A stretch of DNA of 64,000 bases from Actinomadura soli (GTDB taxonomy: Bacteria > Actinomycetota > Actinomycetes > Streptosporangiales > Streptosporangiaceae). Below are positions 38,534 to 47,937 of the stretch, piece by piece; within the stretch, counting starts at the first letter, position 1; each line of letters begins with the position of its first letter. The stretch covers positions 1 to 64,000 of the forward strand of contig NZ_VCKW01000003.1 of assembly GCF_005889715.1 (NCBI RefSeq), given 5' to 3'. The translations under genes were made by a program, and so were the position numbers. The notes beneath the pieces are model-generated. The model had not been told where the DNA came from. It worked only from the letters and a program-made list of their open reading frames with translations, and made no database searches.

Positions 38534-41089
38534 ATGGCCAGGGGGCAGCTCCGCATCTACCTCGGGGCCGCGCCCGGGGTCGGGAAGACCTACGCCATGC
38601 TGTCGGAGGCCCGGCGCCGGCAGGACCGCGGCACCGACGTCGTCGTCGGCTACGTCGAGACGCACGGGCGCGCGCGCACCGCCGCCCTCCTCGACGGCCT
38701 GGAGGTCCTGCCGCGCGCGACGATCACGCACCGGGGCACCGAGTTCACCGAACTCGACGTCCCCGCCGTCCTGCGCCGCGCCCCCGAGGTCGTGCTGGTG
38801 GACGAGCTCGCCCACACCAACGTCCCCGGCAGCCGGCACGACAAGCGCTGGCGGGACGTCGAGGAGATCCTCGACGCCGGGATCGACGTGATCTCGACCG
38901 TGAACGTCCAGCATCTGGAGTCGGTCAACGACGTCGTGGAGAACATCACCGGGGTGCCGCAGCGCGAGACCGTCCCGGACGAGGTGGTCCGCGGCGCCGG
39001 GCAGGTCGAGCTGGTCGACATGGCTCCGGAGGCGCTGCGCCGCCGGATGGCGCACGGCAACGTCTACACGCCCGAGAAGGTGGACGCCGCCCTCTCCAAC
39101 TACTTCCGGGTCGGGAACCTCACGGCGCTGCGCGAGCTGGCGCTGCTGTGGCTCGCGGGCGAGGTGGACGAGCAGCTCGACCGGTACCGCGCCGACCACG
39201 GCATCGGCGGCACCTGGGAGGCGCGGGAGCGGATCGTGGTCGCGCTCACCGGCGGGCCGGAGGGCGAGACGCTGCTGCGCCGCGCGACCCGCATCGCCGC
39301 CCGGTCCAAGGGCGCCGACCTGCTCGCCGTGCACGTGGCGCGCGGCGACGGGCTCGGCGGCGCGCGGCCCCGCGACCTGGCCCGGCAGCGGGAGATCGTG
39401 GAGGGCCTCGGCGGCACGTTCCACCAGGTCGTCGGCGACGACATCCCGCGCGCCCTGCTCGACTTCGCGCGGGCCGTCAACGCGACGCAGCTCGTCCTCG
39501 GCATCTCCCGGCGGGGCAGGCTCGCGCAACTGCTGCGGCCCGGGATCGGGGTGACGACGACGGCGCTGTCGGGGACGATCGACGTCCACATGGTCACGCA
39601 CGAGCAGGCCAGGCAGGGCATCCGCGGGCCGGTGCGCGACCAGGGGCTGTCGGCGCGCCGCCGCGCCGCCGGGTTCCTGGTCGCGGCGGGCGGGCTGCCG
39701 CTGCTGACGTTCGGGCTGGCCGAGGCGCGGCCCGCGCTGTCGCTGCCGTCCGACATCCTGTTCTTCCTGGCCGCCGTCGTCGGGATCGCGCTGGTCGGCG
39801 GGATGTGGCCCGCGCTGTTCACCGCGGTCGCCGGGTTCCTGCTGCTCAACTGGTACTTCACCCCGCCGATCCACCGGTTCACCGTCGCCGAGCAGGAGAA
39901 CCTCATCGCGCTCGCGGTGTTCGTGCTGGTCGGCGTCGGCGTCAGCATGGTCGTCGACAACGCCGCGCGGCGGGCGCGGGAGGCGGCGAAGCTCGGCGGG
40001 GAGGCCGGGCTGCTGTCCACGCTCGCCGGGAACGTGCTGCGCGGCGAGCGCGCCCTCGACACCCTGCTCGGACGGATGCGCGAGACGTTCGGGCTGACGT
40101 CCGTCACGCTGCTGGAGCGGCCCGTGCCCGCCACCCCCGACAGCCACGGCGACCCGGCCGACTGGCGGATCGTCGCGACGGTCGGCGGGCGCCCGTGCAC
40201 GTCGCCCGGCGAGGGCGACACCGAGATCCCGGCGGGCGACGGCCTCACGCTGGCGATCCGCGGCCGTCCGCTCCCGGCGGGGGACCGGCGGGTGCTCGAG
40301 GCGTTCGCCGTCCAGGCGGCGGGCGCGCTGCGCCAGCAGCGGCTGGAGGCGGAGGCGGAACGGGCCCGGCCCCTGGAGGAGGCCGACAAGATGCGGACCG
40401 CGCTGCTCAACGCCGTCAGCCACGACCTGCGCACGCCGCTGGCCTCGGCGAAGGCCGCCGTCGACAGCCTCGGCACCACCTCGGTCGACTGGACGCCCGA
40501 GGAGCGCGCCGAACTGCTCGACACCGCCGCCCAGTCCCTGGACCGCCTCGACCGGCTGGTCGCCAACCTGCTCGACATGAGCCGCCTGCAGGCCGGGGTC
40601 CTCGGCATCGCCGCGCAGCCCATCGCGCTGGACGAGATCATGCCCCGCGCCCTGGACGACATCGGCGGCACCGGGGACCTCGTGACCGTCCGGCTCGACC
40701 CGCGGCTGCCGGAGGTGACCGCCGACCCGGCGCTGCTGGAGCGCGTCCTCGTCAACCTGGTCGCCAACGCGCTGCGGCACAGCCCGGCGGGCGAGCCCGT
40801 CCTGGTCACCGCCGCCGCGATCAAGGACCGGGTGGAGCTGCGGATCGCCGACCGCGGCCCCGGCGTCCCGCCCGCCGGCCGGGAGCGGATCTTCCTGCCG
40901 TTCCAGCGGCTCGGCGACCGCGACAACCACACCGGCGTCGGGCTCGGCCTCGCGCTGGCCCGCGGGCTCACCGAGGCGATGGGCGGCGGGCTGGTCCCCG
41001 AGGACACCCCGGGCGGCGGCCTCACCATGATCGTCGCGCTGCCCGTCCACGAGCAGGGGCCCGTCCACGAGCAGGGGGGAGCGCAATGA
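38534..41089 (+). CDS. kdpD: Potassium sensor histidine kinase KdpD
   Basis: Kinase of about 851 residues: an N-terminal KdpD domain with Walker A (GAAPGVGKTYAM), a USP domain, four closely spaced membrane helices (about 385-480), a GAF-like region, HisKA (SHDLRTPLASAKAAV, His about 630) and HATPase (NALRHSPAGEPV, GVGLGLALARGL). ATG 38534 is preferred over 38525 because AGAGG is nine bases upstream. It senses low K+ or high osmolarity and phosphorylates KdpE. The C terminus carries a duplicated VHEQG from an 18-base tandem repeat. Confidence 0.95.
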   Translation: MARGQLRIYLGAAPGVGKTYAMLSEARRRQDRGTDVVVGYVETHGRARTAALLDGLEVLPRATITHRGTEFTELDVPAVLRRAPEVVLVDELAHTNVPGSRHDKRWRDVEEILDAGIDVISTVNVQHLESVNDVVENITGVPQRETVPDEVVRGAGQVELVDMAPEALRRRMAHGNVYTPEKVDAALSNYFRVGNLTALRELALLWLAGEVDEQLDRYRADHGIGGTWEARERIVVALTGGPEGETLLRRATRIAARSKGADLLAVHVARGDGLGGARPRDLARQREIVEGLGGTFHQVVGDDIPRALLDFARAVNATQLVLGISRRGRLAQLLRPGIGVTTTALSGTIDVHMVTHEQARQGIRGPVRDQGLSARRRAAGFLVAAGGLPLLTFGLAEARPALSLPSDILFFLAAVVGIALVGGMWPALFTAVAGFLLLNWYFTPPIHRFTVAEQENLIALAVFVLVGVGVSMVVDNAARRAREAAKLGGEAGLLSTLAGNVLRGERALDTLLGRMRETFGLTSVTLLERPVPATPDSHGDPADWRIVATVGGRPCTSPGEGDTEIPAGDGLTLAIRGRPLPAGDRRVLEAFAVQAAGALRQQRLEAEAERARPLEEADKMRTALLNAVSHDLRTPLASAKAAVDSLGTTSVDWTPEERAELLDTAAQSLDRLDRLVANLLDMSRLQAGVLGIAAQPIALDEIMPRALDDIGGTGDLVTVRLDPRLPEVTADPALLERVLVNLVANALRHSPAGEPVLVTAAAIKDRVELRIADRGPGVPPAGRERIFLPFQRLGDRDNHTGVGLGLALARGLTEAMGGGLVPEDTPGGGLTMIVALPVHEQGPVHEQGGAQ
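41042..41077 (+). repeat. 18-base tandem duplication at the kdpD 3' end
   Basis: Two adjacent copies of CCCGTCCACGAGCAGGGG encoding the repeated PVHEQG just before the stop. Confidence 0.8.
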
Positions 41090-41751
41090 CGCGGGTCCTG
41101 GTCGTGGACGACGAGCCGCAGCTCCTGCGGGCCCTGCGCATCAACCTGCGCGCCCGCGACTACGACGTGGAGGTCGCCGCCGACGGCACGACCGCGCTCC
41201 GGCAGGCCGGCGCGGCACCGCCCGACCTGGTCGTCCTCGACCTCGGGCTGCCCGACATCCCGGGCGTCGACGTCATCCACGGGCTGCGCGGCTGGACGCG
41301 GGTGCCGATCATCGTCCTGTCCGGACGGGCCGGGAGCCAGGACAAGGTCGAGGCGCTGGAGGCGGGCGCGGACGACTACGTCACCAAGCCGTTCGACATC
41401 GAGGAACTGGTCGCCCGCATCCGCGCCGTGTCCCGCCGCGTGACGACGGCGGGCGAGGCGTCGCGGGTGGACGTCGGCGAGCACACCGTCGACCTGGCCG
41501 GGAAGACGGTCAGCGGCGGCGTCCACCTGACCCCGACCGAATGGCATCTGCTGGAGATCCTGATCCGCGATCCCGGCAAGCTGATCAGCCAGCAGCAGCT
41601 CCTCACGACGGTCTGGGGGCCGTCCTACCGGCGCGAGACCCACTATCTGCGCCAGTACATGGCGCAGCTCCGCCGCAAGCTCGAAGCCGACCCCGCGCAC
41701 CCGAGGCACCTGCTCACCGAGCCCGGGATGGGGTATCGCTTCCAGCCCTGA
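41086..41751 (+). CDS. kdpE: OmpR-family response regulator KdpE
   Basis: Response regulator of 221 residues with phospho-acceptor D52 (VVLDLGLPD), the K of YVTKPF and a C-terminal winged helix (LTPTEWHLLEILIRDPGKLI; ETHYLRQYMAQLRRKLE) typical of KdpE. It overlaps kdpD as ATGA. It activates the kdp genes upstream when K+ is short. Confidence 0.96.
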   Translation: MTRVLVVDDEPQLLRALRINLRARDYDVEVAADGTTALRQAGAAPPDLVVLDLGLPDIPGVDVIHGLRGWTRVPIIVLSGRAGSQDKVEALEAGADDYVTKPFDIEELVARIRAVSRRVTTAGEASRVDVGEHTVDLAGKTVSGGVHLTPTEWHLLEILIRDPGKLISQQQLLTTVWGPSYRRETHYLRQYMAQLRRKLEADPAHPRHLLTEPGMGYRFQP

Positions 41752-41814
41752 CGCCCTGACCTGCCATGCCTGATCTCCGGGAAGAGGGAAGGAACCGTCC
41801 GGGAGGTGGGGAGC

Positions 41815-42882
41815 GTGGAAAGGAAAGCCAAGGTCAAGGCATGTGCGGCGGCGGCCGCGGTGGGGGCGCTGGCGCTCACGGGATGCAGCGGCGACGAAGG
41901 CGCGCAGACGACGGCGGCGCGGACGTCCGCCCCGGTCAGCCCCGGTCCGGCGGCGGATCTCCAGCAGCAGTACGAGAAGGTCGTGGACGCCGTCCTGCCG
42001 TCGGTGGTGAAGATCCAGACCGACAAGGGCGAGGGCTCGGGGGTCGTCTACGACGGCCAGGGCAACATCGTCACGAACGCCCACGTCGTGGCCGGGGCGG
42101 ACAAGATCCAGGTGACGGCCGCCAGCGGCGGCTCGCCGCTGGACGCCGATCTCGTGGGCGCGTTCGCGGCCGACGACCTCGCCGTGGTCAAGGTGTCCGG
42201 CGGGCCGCTGAGGCCGGCGTCGTGGGGCGAGTCGGGCGAGGCGGAGGTCGGGCAGATCGTCCTGGCGATGGGCAACCCGCTGGGCCTCGCCGGGAGCGTC
42301 ACGAACGGGATCGTGTCCGCGCTGCACCGGACGGTCTCGACCAAGGGCGAGGGCGCCTTCCAGGGATCGACGATCGCCGACGCCATCCAGACGAGCGCGG
42401 CGATCAACCCGGGCAACAGCGGCGGCGCCCTGGTCACGCTGAGCGGCCAGGTGATCGGCGTGCCCACCGCCGCCGCGTCGGACCCGTCCATCGGCGCCGC
42501 GGCGGCCGGGATCGGGTTCGCGACGCCGAGCGACACCGTCAAGCGGATCGTCCCGCAGCTCATCCGGTCCGGGAAGGTGTCCGACTCGGGGCGGGCGGCG
42601 CTCGGCGTGACGGTCCGGACGATCGTCGACCCGCAGAGCGGGCAGCGGTCCGCGGTCGCGGTCGTGGAGGTCGAGCTGGGCGGCGGCGCCGCGAAGGCGG
42701 GGGTCGAGCCGGGGGACCTGGTCCTGTCGGTGAACGGCACCGCCACGCCCGACCAGACGGCGCTGTCGTCGGTGCTCGCGAACCTCAGGCCGGGCGGCAT
42801 CGCGAGCGTCGAGATCCAGAAGCCGGACGGGACGAAGAAGAAGGTCCAGGTGACGCTCGGCGAACTTCCCGGCGGCGGCTGA
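41815..42882 (+). CDS. HtrA/DegP-type serine protease lipoprotein with PDZ domain
   Basis: An exported 355-residue protein. A lipoprotein signal (MERKAKVKA... with lipobox ALTGC, acylated Cys about 24) is followed by a trypsin-like domain with the triad His in TNAHVV, Asp in ADDLAVVK and Ser in NPGNSGGAL, and a C-terminal PDZ domain (AKAGVEPGDLVLSVNG). GTG 41815 has GGAGG nine bases upstream; GTG 41806 is too close to it. It follows kdpE by about 60 bases and may be separate from the kdp operon. Probable quality-control protease at the outer face of the membrane. Confidence 0.92.
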   Translation: MERKAKVKACAAAAAVGALALTGCSGDEGAQTTAARTSAPVSPGPAADLQQQYEKVVDAVLPSVVKIQTDKGEGSGVVYDGQGNIVTNAHVVAGADKIQVTAASGGSPLDADLVGAFAADDLAVVKVSGGPLRPASWGESGEAEVGQIVLAMGNPLGLAGSVTNGIVSALHRTVSTKGEGAFQGSTIADAIQTSAAINPGNSGGALVTLSGQVIGVPTAAASDPSIGAAAAGIGFATPSDTVKRIVPQLIRSGKVSDSGRAALGVTVRTIVDPQSGQRSAVAVVEVELGGGAAKAGVEPGDLVLSVNGTATPDQTALSSVLANLRPGGIASVEIQKPDGTKKKVQVTLGELPGGG

Positions 42883-42901
42883 CACGCCCTCGACACCTCA
42901 C

Positions 42902-42932
42902 CTGTACAGAGGTACAGTGTACATTGGTACAG
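42902..42932. promoter_or_regulatory. 31-bp palindromic operator upstream of the TetR/ABC operon
   Basis: CTGTAC...GTACAG with an inner GTACA-G-TGTAC centred near 42917; four GTACA motifs in 31 bases, and a fifth CTGTACAG at 42945-42952 directly before the ribosome site. This fits autoregulation by the TetR protein encoded just downstream. Confidence 0.75.
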
Positions 42933-42962
42933 CTTACTGAACGTCTGTACAGGAGGTGAGGC

Positions 42963-43625
42963 ATGGCGGGCAGGGAACGGGCCGAGGATCTGACCGGACG
43001 GGCCCGCATCAGGGACGCCGCGCTCCTGGAGTTCGCCGAGCGCGGGGTGAAGGGCGCGACGATCCGCGGCATCGCGAAGGCCGCCGGGGTCTCGCCCGCG
43101 CTCGTGCAGCACCATTTCGGGACGAAGGAGGCGCTGCGCGAGGCGTGCGACGAGTACGTCATCGCGGCCGTCCGCGAGATCAAGGAGGAGTCGCTCCAGG
43201 GCGGGATGGCGAGCCCCGGGTTCATGGAGATCGCCATGCGGACGGCGCTGCCCATCCAGCGCTACATCGCCCGGGCGATGACCGACGGGTCGCAGGCCGC
43301 GGCGACGCTGTTCGACGACGTGGTGGCCTACACCATGGAGGTCCTTGAGACCGGCAGGCCCGGGGTGGCCAGACCCACCACCGACGACCTGCACGCCTAC
43401 GCGGCCGTCATGACCGGGATGAGCCTCGGCACCTTCGTCCTGAACGAGCACATGTCCAGGGCCTTGGGCGCCGACGTCCTGACGAGCGAGGGCTACCCCC
43501 GGATGGCGCTCGCGATGGTGGACATCTACGACGACAGGCTCCTGTCGCCGGAGCTGGTCGCCCAAGCGCGCGCCGGCCTGAAGAGCATGCTCGCCTCCGG
43601 CGGGCAGTCACCCGACAAGGAGTAA
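42963..43625 (+). CDS. TetR-family regulator of an ABC exporter
   Basis: Regulator of 220 residues with the helix-turn-helix [24 protein letters not shown] and a C-terminal dimerisation/ligand domain. The ATG at 42963 follows GGAGG. It is the first gene of a three-gene operon with an ABC ATPase and permease (2-base gap, then ATGA), and sits behind a strong palindrome. Probably senses the drug exported by the pair. Confidence 0.93.
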   Translation: MAGRERAEDLTGRARIRDAALLEFAERGVKGATIRGIAKAAGVSPALVQHHFGTKEALREACDEYVIAAVREIKEESLQGGMASPGFMEIAMRTALPIQRYIARAMTDGSQAAATLFDDVVAYTMEVLETGRPGVARPTTDDLHAYAAVMTGMSLGTFVLNEHMSRALGADVLTSEGYPRMALAMVDIYDDRLLSPELVAQARAGLKSMLASGGQSPDKE

Positions 43626-43627
43626 CG

Positions 43628-44536
43628 GTGACCGAGAACACGCCCCCCGTGGAGATCCGCGGCCTGGTCAAGACCTTCGGCCAGACCCGCGCGCTGGACG
43701 GCCTGGACCTGACCGTCCGGCCTGGAGAGGTGCACGGCTTCCTGGGCCCGAACGGCGCGGGCAAGTCCACCACCATCAGGGTCCTGCTCGGCCTGCTGCG
43801 CGCGGACTCGGGCACGGCCCGGCTGCTCGGCGGCGACCCCTGGCGGGACGCGACCGAACTGCACCGCCGCCTCGCCTACGTCCCCGGCGACGTGACGCTG
43901 TGGCCGAACCTGTCCGGCGGCGAGGTGATCGACCTGCTCGGCCGGATGCGCGGCGGGACGAACCCGCGCCGCAGGGCCGAGCTGCTGGAACGCTTCGAGC
44001 TCGACCCGCGCAAGAAGGGCCGCGCCTACTCCAAGGGCAACCGGCAGAAGGTCGGGCTCATCGCCGCGCTGGCGTCCGACGCCGAGCTGCTGCTGCTGGA
44101 CGAGCCCACCTCCGGCCTGGACCCGCTCATGGAGGAGGTGTTCCAGGAGTGCATCCGCGAGGAGCGGCGCGACGGGCGGACCGTCCTGCTGTCCAGCCAC
44201 ATCCTGTCCGAGGTGGAGGCCCTGTGCGACCGGGTGACGATCATCCGCAACGGCGCCGCCGTGGAGTCCGGCACCCTCGACGAGCTGCGGCACCTGACCC
44301 GCACCTCGATCCACGCCGAGCTGGCCGCCCCGCCGGACGGCCTCCCGCTGCCCGGCGCCCATGACGTCCACATCGACGGCACCACGATCAGGTTCGAGGT
44401 CGACACGACCCGGCTCGACGAGGCGCTGCGGCAGCTCACCGAGATCGGCGTGCGGAGCCTGACGAGCCGTCCGCCGACGCTGGAGGAGCTGTTCCTGCGC
44501 CACTACAAGGACGAGTTGGCGGAGGTCTCCAAATGA
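43628..44536 (+). CDS. ABC-2-type exporter ATP-binding protein
   Basis: ATPase of 302 residues: Walker [11 protein letters not shown], signature region [15 protein letters not shown], Walker [15 protein letters not shown] and H-loop [11 protein letters not shown], with a C-terminal DrrA-type accessory segment. It resembles DrrA/daunorubicin-type and other antibiotic exporter ATPases. GTG start two bases after the TetR stop. Confidence 0.95.
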   Translation: MTENTPPVEIRGLVKTFGQTRALDGLDLTVRPGEVHGFLGPNGAGKSTTIRVLLGLLRADSGTARLLGGDPWRDATELHRRLAYVPGDVTLWPNLSGGEVIDLLGRMRGGTNPRRRAELLERFELDPRKKGRAYSKGNRQKVGLIAALASDAELLLLDEPTSGLDPLMEEVFQECIREERRDGRTVLLSSHILSEVEALCDRVTIIRNGAAVESGTLDELRHLTRTSIHAELAAPPDGLPLPGAHDVHIDGTTIRFEVDTTRLDEALRQLTEIGVRSLTSRPPTLEELFLRHYKDELAEVSK

Positions 44537-46191
44537 GCGGAGCGAACCGGGGGGCGCGGGGGGGCGTCCCCCCGCAAAGAGCACGGCTGAGCGCGCTCGT
44601 CGGAACCGGCGGGCTGGTCAGGCTGATCCTGCGCCGCGACCGGTTCCTGCTCCCCGCCTGGGTGATCGTGCTCGCGCTCATCCCGATGGGCTTCGTCGGG
44701 GCGACCGACAGCCTCTACCCGGAGGCCGCCGACCGGCTCCAGTACGCGGCGACGACCGGCACCAACCCGACGTTCCTCGCCCTGTACGGGCCGCTGTACG
44801 ACACCAGCCTCGGCGCCATCATCGCGCAGCGCTCCGGGTTCATCCCGGTCGTCGTCGGGATCATCAGCGCGCTGATGGTCGTCCGGCACACCCGCACCGA
44901 GGAGGAGGCCGGGCGCCGCGAGCTGCTCGGCGCCACCGTCACCGGGCGGGGCTCCGGCCTCGCCGCCGCGCTCATCGTGACGATGGCGGCGAACCTCGTC
45001 CTCGCCCTGCTGCTCGCCGGCGGCCTCGCGGCCCAGGGCCTCCCGTTCGTCGGGTCGCTGGCCCTCGGGCTGCAGCTCGCCGCGGCCGGGTGCCTCTTCG
45101 GGGCCGTCGCGGGCGTGACGGCGCAGCTCAGCGAGGGCGCGGGCGCCGCCCGCGGGATCGCGCTCGCCTCGCTCGGCGCCGCGTTCGCCGTCCGGATGGC
45201 CGCCGACGTCGGCGGCGCGGGCAACGGCCTGTCGTGGCTGGGCTGGGTGTCGCCGTTCGGTTGGATCAACCGGCTGCGCGCCTTCGGCGGGGAACGCTGG
45301 TGGACGCTCGCGCTCGTCGTGGCGCTCATCGCCGTCCTGGTGGCCGCCGCCGCGGCGCTCCAGTCACGCCGTGACGTGGGCGCCGGAATCCTGCCCCCGA
45401 GCCTCGGTCCGGCCGCCGCCTCGGCGCGGCTGTCGGGGCCGTTCGGGCTCGGCTGGCGGCTGCAGAGCCGTCCCCTGTACGGGTGGCTCGCCGGGTTCGC
45501 CGCGCTGGGCGTCATCTACGGCGCGCTCGCCAAGGGGATCAAGGACATGGTGGAGGACAACCCCGAGCTGGAGGAGATCTTCACCAAGATCGGTGGCGAG
45601 TCCGGGATCACGGACGCCTACTTCGCCTCGGTGATGAGCATGCTCGGGCTCATCGTCGCCGCCTACGCGGTGTCGGCCGCGCTGCGGCTGCGCACCGAGG
45701 AGTCGGGGCAGCGCGCCGAGCCGCTGCTCGCCACCGCGACCGGACGGCTCAGGTGGGCGTCCAGCCATCTGGTGTTCGCCCTGCTGGGACCCGCCGTCGC
45801 GCTGGCCGTCGCGGGCGGCGCGGCCGGGCTGACGCACGGCCTGAACGCCGGCGACGTCGGCGGCGAGCTGCCCCGCGTGCTCGGCGCGGCGATGGCGCAG
45901 CTACCGGCCGTGTGGCTGGTCGCGGCGATCGCGCTCGCGCTGTTCGGCCTGGCGCCGCGGCTCACCGCGGGCGGCGCCTGGGCGGCGGTCGGCCTGTTCG
46001 CGCTGATCACCATGTTCGGGCCGAGCCTCGACCTCGGCGCGCGGGTGATGGACGTCTCGCCGTTCACCCACATCCCGAAGATCGGGCAGGACTTCGCCGT
46101 CATGCCCCTGGTGTGGCTCGCGGCCCTCGCCGCCGTCCTGGCCGTCCTCGGCATGGCCGGTTTCCGCCGGAGGGACCTCGCCATGCACTGA
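44533..46191 (+). CDS. ABC-2-type exporter permease (fused, two half-units)
   Basis: Membrane protein of 552 residues with about twelve helices in two similar halves (e.g. [20 protein letters not shown] in the first, [20 protein letters not shown] in the second), indicating an internal duplication so that one chain may serve as both permease halves. The [12 protein letters not shown] and [12 protein letters not shown] loops are typical of a family of actinobacterial exporters. Overlaps the ATPase gene as ATGA. Confidence 0.92.
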   Translation: MSGANRGARGGVPPQRARLSALVGTGGLVRLILRRDRFLLPAWVIVLALIPMGFVGATDSLYPEAADRLQYAATTGTNPTFLALYGPLYDTSLGAIIAQRSGFIPVVVGIISALMVVRHTRTEEEAGRRELLGATVTGRGSGLAAALIVTMAANLVLALLLAGGLAAQGLPFVGSLALGLQLAAAGCLFGAVAGVTAQLSEGAGAARGIALASLGAAFAVRMAADVGGAGNGLSWLGWVSPFGWINRLRAFGGERWWTLALVVALIAVLVAAAAALQSRRDVGAGILPPSLGPAAASARLSGPFGLGWRLQSRPLYGWLAGFAALGVIYGALAKGIKDMVEDNPELEEIFTKIGGESGITDAYFASVMSMLGLIVAAYAVSAALRLRTEESGQRAEPLLATATGRLRWASSHLVFALLGPAVALAVAGGAAGLTHGLNAGDVGGELPRVLGAAMAQLPAVWLVAAIALALFGLAPRLTAGGAWAAVGLFALITMFGPSLDLGARVMDVSPFTHIPKIGQDFAVMPLVWLAALAAVLAVLGMAGFRRRDLAMH

Positions 46192-46229
46192 CCCCGCTGC
46201 GCGCCGGGCGGGCCCGTAGGATTGGGCCG

Positions 46230-46832
46230 GTGGAAACCCCGAAACCCCTTGCCGTCTGCGTCTTCTGCTCGTCCAGCGGGACGATCGACCGCGGTTACGT
46301 CGATCTCGCGGCGCGGACCGGAGCCGAGCTCGCCCGGCGCGGGCACAGCCTCGTCAGCGGCGGCGCCCGGGTCTCGTGCATGGGCGCCGTCGCCCGCGCC
46401 GTGCGGGCGGGCGGCGCCCGCACCGTCGGGGTGATCCCCGAGGGCCTGGTCAGCGTCGAGATCTCCGACGAGGACAACGACGAGCTGATCGTCACCCCCG
46501 ACATGCGCACCCGCAAGGGCGAGATGGACCGCCGCAGCGACGCGTTCCTCGTCCTGCCCGGCGGCATCGGCACGCTGGAGGAGCTGTTCGAGGTGTGGAC
46601 GGCCCGCGTCCTCGCGATGCACGCCAAACCCGTCGTGATCCTCGACCCGACCGGCGTCTACGACCCGCTCCGCGAGCTGATGCGGGGCCTCACCGAGCAG
46701 GGCTTCGCCCGCGCGAAGATCTGGGACGCCATCGGCTGGACCGACTCCGTCCCCGAGGCGTTCGACCTGCTGGAGCGGTCCCAGCCCCGCATCGAGTTCT
46801 CCCCGGACGACTACGCCGAAGCGGAGCTCTGA
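46230..46832 (+). CDS. LOG-family Rossmann-fold protein (TIGR00730), second copy
   Basis: A 200-residue protein with VCVFCSSSGTIDRGYVDLAA at the start, RRSDAFLVLPGGIGTLEELF carrying the PGGxGTxxE motif and conserved Arg, and a C-terminal helix. GTG 46230 is taken as the start. Predicted nucleoside-monophosphate phosphoribohydrolase of the cytokinin-activating type. Shorter than the copy at 31299. Confidence 0.92.
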   Translation: METPKPLAVCVFCSSSGTIDRGYVDLAARTGAELARRGHSLVSGGARVSCMGAVARAVRAGGARTVGVIPEGLVSVEISDEDNDELIVTPDMRTRKGEMDRRSDAFLVLPGGIGTLEELFEVWTARVLAMHAKPVVILDPTGVYDPLRELMRGLTEQGFARAKIWDAIGWTDSVPEAFDLLERSQPRIEFSPDDYAEAEL

Positions 46833-46961
46833 CCGGCCGCCGCCGGGCCGGCGGTCCCGGGCCGCGTGCCCGCGGGGCCCTCGGATACCGTCGGGGGCGT
46901 GCGCGCCCGCCCCGCCCGACCGGCGCCCGCGACCTGCAAGCCGTCACCCCGAAGGAGCCGA

Positions 46962-47801
46962 ATGAACGCCGACGTGCCCGCCTCGCGGGACCTCGCCGCC
47001 ATCGCCGAACTCGCCGCCCGCGCGACCGGCGGGCAGCTCCGGGCGGCGTTCCGCTCGCGTCCGGAGGTCGACGTCAAGAGCGACTTCCACGACCCGGTCA
47101 CCGAGCACGACCGCGCGGCGGAGGAGACCATCCGGGAGGTGCTCGCCGAGCACACCCCGGGCAGCGTCGTCGTGGGGGAGGAGGGCGGCACGCGCGGCGA
47201 CTCCGGCGCCTCCGAGATCCGCTGGTACGTGGACCCCATCGACGGGACCGCCAACTTCGCGGTCGGCCTGCCCTTCTGGTGCGTGTCGATCGCCGCCGTC
47301 GCGGGCGACGAGCTGGTCGCGGGCGCCGTGTACGACCCGGTGCGCGACGACATGTTCACCGCGACCCTGGACGGCGCCACCTGCAACGGCGAGCCGCTCC
47401 GCAGCCGGGGCGCGACCAAGGACGCGACCGCCGTGGCCGCCACCTCCTACCCCAGCCCGCGGGACCTCGGCGACGGCGACCGGGACGACGCCCTGCGGCG
47501 CTTCGGGCTGATGGTGGACGCGTTCGCCACCGTCCGCAGGCCGGGCAGCGCCGCGCTCACCCTCGCGCACATCGCCGCCGGCTGGACGGACGCCGCCTAC
47601 GACTCGTCCATCAACGCGTGGGACATCGCGGCCGCGATGCTCCTGGTCAGGCAGGCCGGCGGGACGTACCTGCCGCTCGGCGGGCGGCCCGGCGGCCACG
47701 ACTGGGACGCCCCCGGATACCTGGCCTGCGTCGGCGGCTTCGACCTGGCGGGCTCGGTCCTGGCCGAGATCGCCGGAGTAGCGGGCGCCGCGAGGCGATA
47801 A
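46962..47801 (+). CDS. Inositol monophosphatase-family phosphatase
   Basis: Mg-dependent, Li-sensitive-type phosphatase of 279 residues: GEEGG (metal-binding Glu), WYVDPIDGTANFAVGLPFW, and the C-terminal NAWDIAAAMLLVRQAGG. The family includes inositol-1-phosphatase, histidinol phosphatase (HisN) and bisphosphate nucleotidases; the exact substrate is not decided. ATG 46962 has AAGGAG six bases upstream. Confidence 0.92.
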   Translation: MNADVPASRDLAAIAELAARATGGQLRAAFRSRPEVDVKSDFHDPVTEHDRAAEETIREVLAEHTPGSVVVGEEGGTRGDSGASEIRWYVDPIDGTANFAVGLPFWCVSIAAVAGDELVAGAVYDPVRDDMFTATLDGATCNGEPLRSRGATKDATAVAATSYPSPRDLGDGDRDDALRRFGLMVDAFATVRRPGSAALTLAHIAAGWTDAAYDSSINAWDIAAAMLLVRQAGGTYLPLGGRPGGHDWDAPGYLACVGGFDLAGSVLAEIAGVAGAARR

Positions 47802-47872
47802 GGGGCGATACCCGGCCCCCGAAGCCCGGAAACTGAAGATTGTCCTGGGGGTTTGCCATCCGGCCGGTGCTC

Positions 47873-47894
47873 GTTCACCACCGGTTAAAGGGCG
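47873..47894 (+). promoter_or_regulatory. PHO-box-like direct repeat upstream of the PhoX gene
   Basis: Two adjacent 11-base units GTTCACCACCG and GTTAAAGGGCG. PhoP of streptomycetes binds 11-base direct repeats beginning GTTCA; the first unit is a good match, the second weaker. The distance to the start codon is about 44 bases. Confidence 0.6.
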
Positions 47895-47937
47895 GCGACC
47901 AGGCTCCCGCGTGATCCCCTCACGTGAAGGAGTGCCC

